NCBI RefSeq assembly: GCF_042677045.1
Contig: NZ_JBHTIH010000002.1
Span: forward strand, 1-64,000
DNA length: 64,000 nt
Origin: Lysobacter_K koreensis
GTDB lineage: Bacteria > Pseudomonadota > Gammaproteobacteria > Xanthomonadales > Xanthomonadaceae
Direction: 5' to 3'
Shown here: in pieces, positions 24,883-33,686 of the stretch
Position numbering within the stretch: the first letter of the stretch is position 1
Layout: the number at the start of each line of letters is the position of its first letter
Notes under the pieces: model-generated
Seen by the model: only the letters and a program-made list of their open reading frames with translations
The model's database searches: none
What the model was told of the DNA's origin: nothing
Translations under genes and position numbers: made by a program

Positions 24883-25539
24883 TCAGTTGACCCGAAACCG
24901 TGAGACCGGATCGCCCGCGATATAGCTCTGGGCACCCACGCGTTCGCAGTGGGCGACCCAGTCGCGTTCGGCGCGCGCCGCCTGCTGCCAGTTCTGGCGG
25001 TTGCAGTTGTAAGCCGGGGCATCGCCGGCCAGGTTCGCCTCGACGCGGCGGACGTGGCAGAAATCCACGTAGTCGCGCACTTCCGGCCCCACCGATGGCC
25101 AGATCGTTTCGACCACGATCGCGTCGTCCAGGCGCCCGACCACCGGCAGCGCGTTCGGGATCAGCGTGCGGCGCTTGTCGTTGTGGCGCATGTAGTCGAC
25201 CAGCAGGCTCGCGGCGACTTCGGTCGTGGGCAGCGTCTCCCAGTCGGGGTCGCCGACCATCCAGTCGATCGCGGCGGCGCGGCGCATGCGTTGCGTGATG
25301 CAGTCCGGTGCGCGGCCCGCGTGCGGCTGGTCGACCAGTTCGCGTGCGGCGCTGGCCAGGCGGTCGCGATCCAGCGGCATCACATTCAGGTCGAGGTATT
25401 GCAGCAGTTCGTTGAAATGGCGCAAGGCCACCGTATCGATCTCGTGGTACCCGATGCGATGGCGGCGGCCGGAGCCGCTGAGGCCGGGCTGGGCGAGTGC
25501 GCGCGGCAGCGGCGGCAACGGGGCAAGGGAAACGTTCAT
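24883..25539 (-). CDS. YkvA/DUF1232-like core protein, paralogue A
   Basis: The product has 218 residues, soluble and without a signal peptide. The stretch LIPNALPVVGRLDDAIVV (about residues 126-143) resembles the LIPD..P.lGylDD signature of YkvA (DUF1232) proteins, but the hydrophobic helices of classical YkvA members are replaced by charged sequence. It aligns from end to end with the product at 29611-30255 (SGRRHRI.., DRDRLASAARELV.., GRLDDAIVV.., RFRVN at the end) and more weakly with that at 26080-26706. ATG 25539 has AGGAT upstream. Role unknown; it belongs to an island of three such paralogues and two regulators. Confidence 0.72.
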   Translation of the reverse strand: MNVSLAPLPPLPRALAQPGLSGSGRRHRIGYHEIDTVALRHFNELLQYLDLNVMPLDRDRLASAARELVDQPHAGRAPDCITQRMRRAAAIDWMVGDPDWETLPTTEVAASLLVDYMRHNDKRRTLIPNALPVVGRLDDAIVVETIWPSVGPEVRDYVDFCHVRRVEANLAGDAPAYNCNRQNWQQAARAERDWVAHCERVGAQSYIAGDPVSRFRVN

Positions 25540-25662
25540 GCAGGGATCCTATGGCGATGTGGCCCGTTATTCGGGCCTTCGGTTTCAACAACAGGTTTCG
25601 GGAACCGGCTCACGGATTACAGGTGGCAGCGTCTGCGGGCCGGGCGCAAGCGATGCCGATGT

Positions 25663-25896
25663 TCAACGCACCGCCATCGTCGGGATGCGCCGTTCGCGCA
25701 AGGGCGACTGCGCGGCCAATACGAGGTCGCCGCCGTGGCTCGTGCACCGCCACGCGGTATCGCCATGGCCGAAGTGGCGCTGCTGGCAGTCGATCCGGGC
25801 GCCGTCGGCCGCGACATCGCGCGAGCCGGCGGGCAGCACCGGCAGGGCGAGCAGCATCGCCAGCATCCCCGCGGCAGGGTTACGACGGACGTTCAT
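25663..25896 (-). CDS. Small secreted protein of unknown function
   Basis: The product has 77 residues. A signal peptide (AGMLAMLLALPVLPAGS) is followed by a short mature part with two cysteines (IDCQQRHF and WRCTSHGG) that could pair. ATG 25896 has GGAG about 6 nt upstream (CGGAGCGCGCC). It lies between YkvA-like paralogues A and B on the same strand. I know no family for it; the small size makes the call tentative. Confidence 0.5.
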   Translation of the reverse strand: MNVRRNPAAGMLAMLLALPVLPAGSRDVAADGARIDCQQRHFGHGDTAWRCTSHGGDLVLAAQSPLRERRIPTMAVR

Positions 25897-26079
25897 GGCG
25901 CGCTCCGAAGTGTTCTCAGGATGGCGCCAGCGTCGCTTGCCGCGCTCGGCAAGTCTTGAGGTTGCGGTGATGGAACTGCGAGGGAGTGCCGAGGCCGCGG
26001 CATGGCGGCCCGAGCGCGGCCGGTGGCGCCCGCGGCGGACTTCCGGCGGCCGGCGGTAGACCGGCCGCGTTGGCAAAGC

Positions 26080-26706
26080 TCAACCGACCCGGAACATCTG
26101 TTCCGGCTGGCCGCGCTGGACGTAGTGGCTGTCGTTGACGCGCAGCTGGTGCTGCAGCAGGCCGATCTCGGCCAGCCGGTCCTGCAACCACGCGGCGCGC
26201 TGTTCGCCGCCGCTGCCGGCCGGGTGTTCGTCGCTGCGGTACGCGGAGAAGTCGCGGTACTCCTCGGCCTCCTCGGCGAACGCCGGCCACGCCAGCTCGA
26301 TCAGCAGCACGTCGTCGAGCAGGCCCAGCAGCGGCTCGTGGTCGGAGATCAGGCCGTCGTCGCGGTCGATGTAGCCGAGCAGCTTCTCCAGCCGCGAACG
26401 CGTCGCGTCGTCGGCGTCCCAGTCGGGGTCGTCGAGCATCGCGCGCAGCTCGTTGATGCGATGCAGGCGCCGGTCGAGCACGTCGCTGGCGGTGTCATCG
26501 GGCAGCGTCACCAGCCAGTTGGCCAGGCGCTGGATGCGGTCGGGGTCGGCGCGCGGCGCGTCGGGGTTGAGCTCGTGCAGGAGGGCATCGAATCGCGCGA
26601 CCGCATCGCTACGCAGCGGCACGCTGACCCGGGTTTCCTCGCTGCGCTCCTTGAGTTCCTCGAACGGCAGCGGGTCGGCAGTCGGGGTGGGGACTGGCAG
26701 GCGCAT
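26080..26706 (-). CDS. YkvA/DUF1232-like core protein, paralogue B
   Basis: The product has 208 residues, acidic and soluble. Its middle, LGYIDRDDGLISDHEPLLGL then LDDVLLIELAWP, has the D..IP...P..G.LDD pattern in diverged form (SDHEP in place of PNxxP), and the C terminus ends FRVG, similar to FRVN and FAIH of the other two paralogues. It diverges from the STAND regulator gene at 26980 with a 273-nt shared promoter region, which suggests it is that regulator's target. The ATG at 26706 follows weak AGGTGC; a 23-codon upstream extension is possible. Confidence 0.7.
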   Translation of the reverse strand: MRLPVPTPTADPLPFEELKERSEETRVSVPLRSDAVARFDALLHELNPDAPRADPDRIQRLANWLVTLPDDTASDVLDRRLHRINELRAMLDDPDWDADDATRSRLEKLLGYIDRDDGLISDHEPLLGLLDDVLLIELAWPAFAEEAEEYRDFSAYRSDEHPAGSGGEQRAAWLQDRLAEIGLLQHQLRVNDSHYVQRGQPEQMFRVG

Positions 26707-26979
26707 GGCGCACCTCGCTGGTACCGGCCGGTGGCAGGCTGGCCGCGCGCCGACCGGCGGGTAACGCGACCACACACCTTGCTGGATGCAGGTCGATGAT
26801 GCGCCGTTGCGCGCCGCTTGTCGTGGTGCATAAGTTGGCCGGCACGGTGAATTTCGCGCGCGCGTTCAGGCCGCGGCGCATGATCGACGGCGCGACCGCG
26901 AGCGCCTGTCCGCACGCCGCGAACGCTGGCGTTTTTTCCTGAACGCGGTCCGTGAAAAATCAACGCACTGGCATGTCCG

Positions 26980-29520
26980 ATGCATGAACCCACGCCCCCG
27001 ATCGCGCCAGGCGCTGCGGCGGAAGAATCCCATTCCGGGCTGTTCCGCTTCGGCGAATTCCGTTTCGAGCCGGGCGAAGCGCGCCTGAGCCGCGATGGCA
27101 TCGCGATCAACCTCGAGCCCCGGGCCGCCGCCGTGCTCGCGCGGTTCGTCGCGCAGCCGGGCCACCTGTTCACGCGCGATGCACTGCTCGATGCGGTGTG
27201 GGGGCATCGCGCCGTCACCCCGTCCACGCTCACCCGCATCGTCCGCTTGCTGCGCCATGCGCTGGGCGACGAAGCCGCGACGCCGTGCTACATCGAGACC
27301 GTCCCGCGGCGCGGCTACCGATTCATCGCGGCGGTCGACCAGGCCGACGCGCCTGCGGCCGAGTCGCCGCGCCGCCGGGCCAGCGACAACCTGTTCCGCG
27401 CGCCGCCACTGCCGGCGCGGCTGGAGACGCTGGTGCCGCGCCTGCCGGAACTGGCCGACCTGCGCGAGCTGCTGCCCGCCTCGCGGCTGCTGACCCTGGT
27501 CGGTCCCCGCGGCACCGGCAAGACCCGGTTGGCGATGGAACTGGCGCGCGACGCAGCCGACCACTATCCCGATGGCGTGTGGGTGCTGGACCTGACCTCG
27601 TGCCGCAGTAGCGACGACGTGGTCGATGCGCTGCTGTCGTGCTTCGACCTGGGCAAGCAGATGCGCCTGCGCATCGACCAGCAACTGGCACGCACCCTGC
27701 GCGATCGTTGCGTGTTGCTGCTGATGGACAACTGCGAGCAGGTCGCCGCGGCGTGCGCGCAGGTCGCCGACGACCTGTTGCGCGCCTGCACCGGGCTGCG
27801 GATCCTGGCCACCAGCCAGGTGCGGCTGGGAGTGGACGGCGAGCAGGTCTACCCGGTGCCCTCGCTGTCGCTGCCGGCGGCCGACTGGCTGGATGCACCC
27901 GACCCGGTCGCCGCCGCGCGCGCCAGCGAGGCCGTACGCCTGCTGGAGATGCGCGCCGGCGAGGTCGATCCGCGCTTCGTGCTCGATCGCGACAACGTCG
28001 TGGCGGTGGTCGCGCTGTGCCGCCACCTCGAGGGCCTGCCGCTGGCACTGGAACTGGCGGCGTCGCGCTTGCGGGTGCTCGGCCCGCATGAACTGCTCGG
28101 GCGCCTGAGCGCGCGGCGCGAACTGCTCGCCAGCGACCGGCCCGGCGCGCCGGACCGGCAACGCACGATGCGCGACATGCTGTCGTGGAGCTTCAACCTG
28201 CTGTCCCGGGCCGAGGCGAACCTGTTGCAGCGGCTGGCGCTGTTCTCGGGTGGCTGGACGCTGGAAGCGGCCGAGGCGCTGATGGAGGACGACGAGGGCG
28301 GCGCGCAGCAGGTGGTCGACGCGTTGGGCTCGCTGGTCGACAAGAGCTTCGTGGCGGTCGACCACAAGCTGCAGCCGCGGCGCTTCCGGATGCTGGAAAG
28401 CGTGCGCGAGTACGCGCTCGAGCGGTTGGGCAACGACCCGTGCGCGGATGAATGCCGCCTGCGCCTGCTGCGCTACTACCTGGCGCTGACCGCGCGCGCC
28501 GACGCGGTGCTCTACGAGCAGCCGCAGCACGAGTACGGCCACTGGCTGGACCGCGAGCACGCCAACCTGCGCCGCGCGTTCGAGTTCGCGCTCGGTCACG
28601 ACCACGTGCGCGAAGCCTTGCAGCTGGCGTTGAACCTGCGCTGGTACTGGTGGCTGGAAGGCGACCTGCAACGCGCGCTGGACTGGATCGAGCACGCGTT
28701 GCTCGCCAACCCGGCGCCGGGGGCGTTGGCACGGGCGCGGGCGCTGCAGTTCATTGGCTTGATGCAGCTGCACATGAGCCACGACGCCGCGGAACGCACC
28801 CTGGTCGAGGCGGTGGCTGCGATCGGCCAGGTCAAGCTGCCGCGCGAACACGGCCTGGCGCTAGCCGGCCTGGCGATGATTCGCATCGTCGCCGGCCGCG
28901 ACGAGGAGGCGCGGCGGCTGCTGTCGCACGCGATGCGCGAGGCGCTCGCGATCGGCGATACGCAGGTGCTCGGCTACGCGCGGGTGTGGGCGTCTGCTAT
29001 GCATTCGCTGCGTGGGCGGCACCGGCTGGCATGGATATCGGCGCACTGCGCCGCCGACGAACTGGCGACGTTCTGGCGCCGCCGCCACAGCACGCCGGGG
29101 TTCCTGTTCGGATTCGCGGTGCTCAACCAGGGGTTGCAGGAACTATTGCTCGGCGACACCCAGGCCGCGGCGCGTTCGTTCGACGCGGCGCTGTCGCTGG
29201 CCGCGACGCTGCGCAACCTGCGGATGAGCGCCGCGGCGTTGGAGGGCTTTGGCTACGTGCTGCATCGCCACGGCGAACACGCGCTGGCCGCGCGCCTGCT
29301 TGGCCATGCCCAGGCCCTGCGCGAACTGACGGGGGTGCCGATGTCGCGTAACTGGCAGCAGCCGCGACGCGAGGTGTGGCTGGCCTTGCAACGCGAACTG
29401 GGCGCACAGGCGCAGCGGTTGTTCGACAGCGGCCGGCAGGAGCGCCACGAGGCGCTGCACGCGGCGTTGTACGCGTGCTATCCCGCGATCGGGCTGACGC
29501 TGCCGGAGGCCGCGCGCTGA
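26980..29520 (+). CDS. Winged-helix STAND-type transcriptional regulator with TPR-like C terminus
   Basis: The product has 846 residues. An OmpR/PhoB-type winged helix spans about 18-112 (FRFEPGEARLSRDGIAINLE ... IETVPRRGYRFIAAVD). An NB-ARC-like ATPase follows: Walker A GPRGTGKT near 175, Walker B VLLLMDNCEQ near 246, and a sensor-like ILATSQ. The remaining 500 residues are alpha-helical TPR-like repeats, the presumed signal-sensing part. This layout is that of large ATP-dependent activators (COG3903, AfsR/MalT-like). Neither membrane segment nor partner kinase is seen. It diverges from YkvA-like paralogue B, probably its target. Confidence 0.85.
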   Translation: MHEPTPPIAPGAAAEESHSGLFRFGEFRFEPGEARLSRDGIAINLEPRAAAVLARFVAQPGHLFTRDALLDAVWGHRAVTPSTLTRIVRLLRHALGDEAATPCYIETVPRRGYRFIAAVDQADAPAAESPRRRASDNLFRAPPLPARLETLVPRLPELADLRELLPASRLLTLVGPRGTGKTRLAMELARDAADHYPDGVWVLDLTSCRSSDDVVDALLSCFDLGKQMRLRIDQQLARTLRDRCVLLLMDNCEQVAAACAQVADDLLRACTGLRILATSQVRLGVDGEQVYPVPSLSLPAADWLDAPDPVAAARASEAVRLLEMRAGEVDPRFVLDRDNVVAVVALCRHLEGLPLALELAASRLRVLGPHELLGRLSARRELLASDRPGAPDRQRTMRDMLSWSFNLLSRAEANLLQRLALFSGGWTLEAAEALMEDDEGGAQQVVDALGSLVDKSFVAVDHKLQPRRFRMLESVREYALERLGNDPCADECRLRLLRYYLALTARADAVLYEQPQHEYGHWLDREHANLRRAFEFALGHDHVREALQLALNLRWYWWLEGDLQRALDWIEHALLANPAPGALARARALQFIGLMQLHMSHDAAERTLVEAVAAIGQVKLPREHGLALAGLAMIRIVAGRDEEARRLLSHAMREALAIGDTQVLGYARVWASAMHSLRGRHRLAWISAHCAADELATFWRRRHSTPGFLFGFAVLNQGLQELLLGDTQAAARSFDAALSLAATLRNLRMSAAALEGFGYVLHRHGEHALAARLLGHAQALRELTGVPMSRNWQQPRREVWLALQRELGAQAQRLFDSGRQERHEALHAALYACYPAIGLTLPEAAR

Positions 29521-29548
29521 GGCAGGGCGCGCGGATGCCATCGGCAGC

Positions 29549-29574
29549 AAAAAAGAGCCGCCCTTGCGGGCGGC
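29549..29574 (-). terminator. Intrinsic terminator for YkvA-like paralogue C
   Basis: On the minus strand GCCGCCC, a GCAA loop and GGGCGGC form a 7-bp GC stem followed by a U-run (AAAAAA at 29549-29554 on the plus strand). It lies 37 nt beyond the stop of the gene at 29611 and 29 nt beyond the end of the converging regulator gene. Confidence 0.85.
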
Positions 29575-29610
29575 CCGGAATGCGCCTTGCCGCGAATTCA
29601 GTGAACGAAC

Positions 29611-30255
29611 TCAGTGGATCGCGAACCGCGGCACCGACTGTTGCAGGTAGCTGCGCTCGCGCACCCGCCGCTGGTGCGCGATCAGCGCCGCCTCGTCCTC
29701 GCACGCGCGCCGCCAGTCGGCGCGGTTGAACTCGAACTCGGTCTCGCCGCAGCCGCGCAGCCCGGCTTCCAGCGCGCGCAGTCGGCAATAGTCGAGGTAG
29801 CTGTCGATCTCAGCGCCCAGGCGCGGCCAGGCGGCATCGACGACGATCGCGTCGTCCAGGCGGCCGACCGTGGGCACCCAATTGGGGATCAGCTCATCGC
29901 CACCGCGCGAGTAGTCCACCACTACCAGCGCGGCATCGAACGCGTCGTTGGCCGCGTCCCAGCGGCGGTCATCGACCATCCGCGCGGCCGTTTCGATGCG
30001 CTGCATGCGTTGATGAATGGAGGCCGGTGCAACTCCGGCGGTGTTGCAAGCGCACAATTCTCGCGCGGCGGTGGCGAGCTGGTCGCGGTCGAGTAAATGG
30101 CGGCGGCCCAGCCGCAGCAGCAGGTTGTTGAAGCGCGCGACCCCGAACTCGCTCAGTTCGTAGTTCTCGATGCAACGGCGTCGGCCGCTCCGGGTGTTGG
30201 CGGGCTGGTCGAGAATCGCAGGCAACGGAATCGTGGTGGACAACATGGCGTTCAT
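29611..30255 (-). CDS. YkvA/DUF1232-like core protein, paralogue C
   Basis: The product has 214 residues. LIPNWVPTVGRLDDAIVV (about 124-141) is nearly identical to the core of paralogue A and resembles the YkvA/DUF1232 signature; AAWPRLGAEIDSYLDYCRLR follows as in A (TIWPSVGPEVRDYVDFCHVR). It is soluble and has no signal peptide. It diverges from the CadC-like regulator at 30400 across 144 nt, repeating the arrangement of paralogue B with the STAND regulator. An intrinsic terminator follows. Function unknown. Confidence 0.74.
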   Translation of the reverse strand: MNAMLSTTIPLPAILDQPANTRSGRRRCIENYELSEFGVARFNNLLLRLGRRHLLDRDQLATAARELCACNTAGVAPASIHQRMQRIETAARMVDDRRWDAANDAFDAALVVVDYSRGGDELIPNWVPTVGRLDDAIVVDAAWPRLGAEIDSYLDYCRLRALEAGLRGCGETEFEFNRADWRRACEDEAALIAHQRRVRERSYLQQSVPRFAIH

Positions 30256-30399
30256 GACGGCACCTCTGGGGCTTGGGTTGGACGCCGGGTTTTCGGCGCG
30301 CCAGCAGAGTCCGTCCAGCCCGCTGGGCAGTCATGACGGGACCGCGAGCGTTGTGTGGGCGTTGTCGCAGGTTGCTGAGGCTGCGATGAGGTTTTGCCG

Positions 30400-32676
30400 A
30401 TGAACGCCCCCGAGCCGCCCGTGACGGGGTCAACGGACGCCGCGGGCCCCGCGGCGGCGTCGCGCTACCGGTTCGGCGACGTCGTGGTCGACGCGGCCGC
30501 GCACACGCTGCTCCGCGCCGGCGACCCACAGACCGTGGAACCCAAGGCGTTCGCGGTGCTGCTGGTGTTGCTGCAGCGCGCCGGCGACCTGGTCGGCCGC
30601 GACGACCTGCTGGACGCGGTCTGGGGCCACCGCCACGTCACCCCGGGGGTGCTGACCCGCGCCATCGCCCAGCTGCGGCATGCGCTGGACGACGATTTCC
30701 AGCACCCGCGCTACATCCAGACCCAGCACGCGCTGGGTTACCGGTTCATCGGCGTGTTGGAAACCGAACCCGAAGCGACGCCGGTGTCGGCGCCCGCACC
30801 CGTGCCCGCACCCGTACCGATCGGCAATGGCGATCTGGAATCGATCGGTGCCACGCCGGGCGGCCCGGTGCCAGGGCCGGGCGCCGCCGCCGACGAGGCG
30901 GCGCCGCGAGACACCTCCAGCGACAGCGCCGCGACCGAGGGCTTGGCCACGGCAGCTTCGGCCGCAGTGGCGGCGCCCCGGCCCGAGCGTCGCCGCGTGC
31001 AACGCAGGCGGACGTGGCGATGGCTGTCGGTGGCGCTGGTGCTGGCCGCGATCGCCGTGGCGGGATGGTGGTGGCTCGAGCGCATGCGCGCGCCGGTGCG
31101 CGCCCAGGCGCCGTCGATCGCGGTGCTGCCATTCACCACGCTCAGCGCCGACAAGGCCGACCGCTACTTCGCCGAAGGGCTGGCGGTGGAGCTGCACAGC
31201 GCTCTCGCCGGCGTGCACGGACTCAAGGTGGCGGCGTGGATGCCGCCCTCGATCCTGGACAGCGCGTCCGACGCAAAATTCCTGGGAAAACGCTTGGGTG
31301 TTGCGACCGTGCTCGATGCCAGCGTGCGCCGCGAGGGCTCGCGGGTGCGGATCAGCGCCCGACTCGCGGACACCGGTTCCGGCTTCACCCTCTGGAGCCG
31401 CACCTACGACCGCGACGTATCGGACGTGTTCGCGACCCAGAGCGAGATCGCCCAGGAGGTGGTCCACTCCCTGGTGGGCGTCCTGCCCGATGCCGGAGAG
31501 GGGTTGCGCAAGCGACTGGCGCCCACCCGCAACGTCGCTGCATTCGACGCCTACCTCCGCGGCTTGCAGCAGCTGTCGCGGGGCCGCGACGCCAAGCAGG
31601 ACGCGATCGGCTACTTCAACCAGGCGCTGTCCCACGACAAGGGCTTCGCCCGTGCCCAGGCCGGCATCTGCCGGGTCGAGATCTGGCGGTTCGAGGCCGA
31701 CAAGAATCCCGACGCCTTCGACAATGCGCGCCTGGCCTGCCTGCGCGCCGGCAAGATGGATCCGACGATCGGCGAGGTCTCGCTCGCGCTGGGCGATCTT
31801 AACCGGGTGCAGGGCAACCTGGACAAGGCGCTGGAGTACTACGGCAAGGTCGAGCACGACCCGGCGGTGCGCTCGTCCGCGCTGGTGGGGCTGGCCAAGG
31901 TGCACATCGCGCAGGGCCGCCAGGACCTGGCCCTCAAGCAGTTCCAGCGGGCACTCGAGTTCAGTCCCGGCAATGCCAATGTCCGGGCCGAGATGGGGTA
32001 CCAGCAGTACCTCGGCGGGCACGTCGACCAGGCGATCGAGTCGTATCGGCAAGCGGTCGAGCTGCGGCCGGACCATGCGGATTACTGGAGCACGTATGGC
32101 GGGCTGCTCCTCACGGCCGGCCGCAACGCCGAGGCCGCGAACGCGCTCCAGCGATCGCTGGCGATCGAGCCGGACGAAGAGGTCCTCAGCAACCTGGGCA
32201 CGCTCAAGTACCAGGCCGGCGACTACGCTGCCGCAGCGCGCCTGTACCGGCAGGCGGTGCAGTTGAACCCGGGGAGTTTCGAGCTGTGGGGCAACTTGGG
32301 GGACGCGCTGCTGGCCGACCCCGAAACCGGTGACGAGGCGCGGGTTGTCTACCTGGAAGCGGCAAACCGCGCGCAACGCTATGTGCAGGTGAAGGCGGAC
32401 GACGCCTTGGCCCTGGCCGCCCTGGGCTGGTATCGCGCGAACCTGGGCGATTCGGCCACCGCCCTGGAACTGGTGAAGCGCTCCGAATCCCTGCCCACAG
32501 AGCTGGCGGAGGTGGCGTACTACAACGCCACGACCTTCGCGGTGCTCGGCAACCAGGTCGAAGCCCGCCGTCGGCTGGATGCGGCGCGGGCCGCCGGGGT
32601 GCCCGAGATCCGCATTACCACCAACGCGGTCTTTGTTCGCGCCGGCCTGGTTTCGCGGACGGCGGGCGCGCAGTAG
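30400..32676 (+). CDS. CadC-like membrane regulator: winged helix, TM helix, TolB-like domain, TPRs
   Basis: The product has 758 residues. A winged-helix DNA-binding domain spans about 15-115 (FGDVVVDAAAHTLLRAGDPQ ... HALGYRFIGVLE). A Pro/Ala-rich linker and one membrane helix (WLSVALVLAAIAVAGWWWLE, about 208-227) follow. The periplasmic part starts with SIAVLPFTTLSADKADRYFA then EGLAVELHSALA, the FlgO/TolB-N-like domain found after such helices, then has about ten TPR repeats (380-740). Such proteins sense periplasmic or envelope signals while bound to DNA. The ATG at 30400 is two codons after a TTG. A 102-residue protein gene follows 41 nt later. Confidence 0.86.
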   Translation: MNAPEPPVTGSTDAAGPAAASRYRFGDVVVDAAAHTLLRAGDPQTVEPKAFAVLLVLLQRAGDLVGRDDLLDAVWGHRHVTPGVLTRAIAQLRHALDDDFQHPRYIQTQHALGYRFIGVLETEPEATPVSAPAPVPAPVPIGNGDLESIGATPGGPVPGPGAAADEAAPRDTSSDSAATEGLATAASAAVAAPRPERRRVQRRRTWRWLSVALVLAAIAVAGWWWLERMRAPVRAQAPSIAVLPFTTLSADKADRYFAEGLAVELHSALAGVHGLKVAAWMPPSILDSASDAKFLGKRLGVATVLDASVRREGSRVRISARLADTGSGFTLWSRTYDRDVSDVFATQSEIAQEVVHSLVGVLPDAGEGLRKRLAPTRNVAAFDAYLRGLQQLSRGRDAKQDAIGYFNQALSHDKGFARAQAGICRVEIWRFEADKNPDAFDNARLACLRAGKMDPTIGEVSLALGDLNRVQGNLDKALEYYGKVEHDPAVRSSALVGLAKVHIAQGRQDLALKQFQRALEFSPGNANVRAEMGYQQYLGGHVDQAIESYRQAVELRPDHADYWSTYGGLLLTAGRNAEAANALQRSLAIEPDEEVLSNLGTLKYQAGDYAAAARLYRQAVQLNPGSFELWGNLGDALLADPETGDEARVVYLEAANRAQRYVQVKADDALALAALGWYRANLGDSATALELVKRSESLPTELAEVAYYNATTFAVLGNQVEARRRLDAARAAGVPEIRITTNAVFVRAGLVSRTAGAQ

Positions 32677-32717
32677 TTCACCACCGCCCCGAGAAGGGGC
32701 TCCAAGAGGAGACTGAT

Positions 32718-33026
32718 ATGGCAACGCGTGGCAATCCAACAGGGTCGATGCCCGCGAGCGGCGGGGCAGGCGGCCCGGACGAAGGGCTGGACGAAAATGA
32801 GCGGGTGTTGACGTTCGAACTGCCGCGGGGTCGATTGGTGACGGTACGGGTGGGCCTAAGTTCGGCCCATCCGGCCGTCAATCCGCCCAGGCCACGGCGT
32901 CTGGGCGACGCGGAGCTGCAACACGGCCTTGATGAAGACCTGGTTCTCGGCGTCTCCATTTCGATCGACGAAGATTTTCAGAGTCACCCCGAGGTCAGTG
33001 GTCCCCAGCCCGGGATAAACCCCTGA
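32718..33026 (+). CDS. Small protein of unknown function, downstream of the CadC-like gene
   Basis: The product has 102 residues, Gly/Pro-rich and acidic, with no signal peptide or membrane segment. It has a strong ribosome site (AAGAGGAGA 5 nt before ATG) 41 nt after the regulator stop, so it is probably co-transcribed. I see no known domain; the only ordered-looking parts are ERVLTFELPRGRLVTVRVGL and DLVLGVSISIDEDF. It may be a partner or product specific to this island. Confidence 0.65.
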   Translation: MATRGNPTGSMPASGGAGGPDEGLDENERVLTFELPRGRLVTVRVGLSSAHPAVNPPRPRRLGDAELQHGLDEDLVLGVSISIDEDFQSHPEVSGPQPGINP

Positions 33027-33035
33027 GCGCAAGTC

Positions 33036-33686
33036 TCAGCAGGCCTGTCTCACCGGCGCGAAACTGCGCCGGTGCTGCGGGCAGGGGCCGTGCGCGCGCA
33101 GCGCGGCCAGGTGTGCGGGCGTGCCATAGCCCTTGTGCGCGTCGAAGCCATACTGCGGCCACTGCTCGTGCAGCGCCCGCATCGCGCGGTCGCGGGTGAC
33201 CTTGGCGAGGATCGACGCGGCCATGATCGCGCGGTCGCGGGCATCGCCGCCGATCCAGGCCTCGGCCGGGCAGGGCAGGTTGCGTGGCAGTGCGTTGCCA
33301 TCGATGCGCGCCAGCTGCGCGGCGTGCGCGACCGCCTGCACCGCGCGCTGCATGCCGAGCATGGTCGCCTGGAAGATGTTGAGGCGGTCGATCTCGTCGA
33401 CCTCGACCGACACCACGTGCCAGGCCACGGCGCGGCCGATGATGCGTTGGTAGAGCTGCTCGCGCCGTGGCGCGTTGAGCTGCTTGGAATCGGCCAGGCC
33501 GTTGATCGGCGTGCGCCCCGGTCCGAGCACCACCGCGGCGACCACCACCGGCCCGGCGAGCGGCCCGCGCCCGGCCTCGTCGACCCCGGCAATGTGTTGC
33601 GCAGGCACGTCGATCCGGCCGGCGCCGCGTTGCCCGCCGGCGGCGAACGCGAGATCGAGCGTGAGTTGGCCGGCGCCGTTAGCCAT
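33036..33686 (-). CDS. rnhB: Ribonuclease HII
   Basis: The product has 216 residues. GVDEAGRGPLAGPVVVAAVV carries the first catalytic Asp-Glu pair, GDARDRAIMAASILAKVTRD holds further acidic and Ser/Lys positions, and YGFDAHKGYGTPAHLAAL is the RNase HII end signature. It removes ribonucleotides from RNA/DNA hybrids. Its start overlaps the lpxB stop by 8 nt. The dnaE gene that normally follows is displaced by an 8-kb island that begins just after this gene. Confidence 0.95.
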   Translation of the reverse strand: MANGAGQLTLDLAFAAGGQRGAGRIDVPAQHIAGVDEAGRGPLAGPVVVAAVVLGPGRTPINGLADSKQLNAPRREQLYQRIIGRAVAWHVVSVEVDEIDRLNIFQATMLGMQRAVQAVAHAAQLARIDGNALPRNLPCPAEAWIGGDARDRAIMAASILAKVTRDRAMRALHEQWPQYGFDAHKGYGTPAHLAALRAHGPCPQHRRSFAPVRQAC

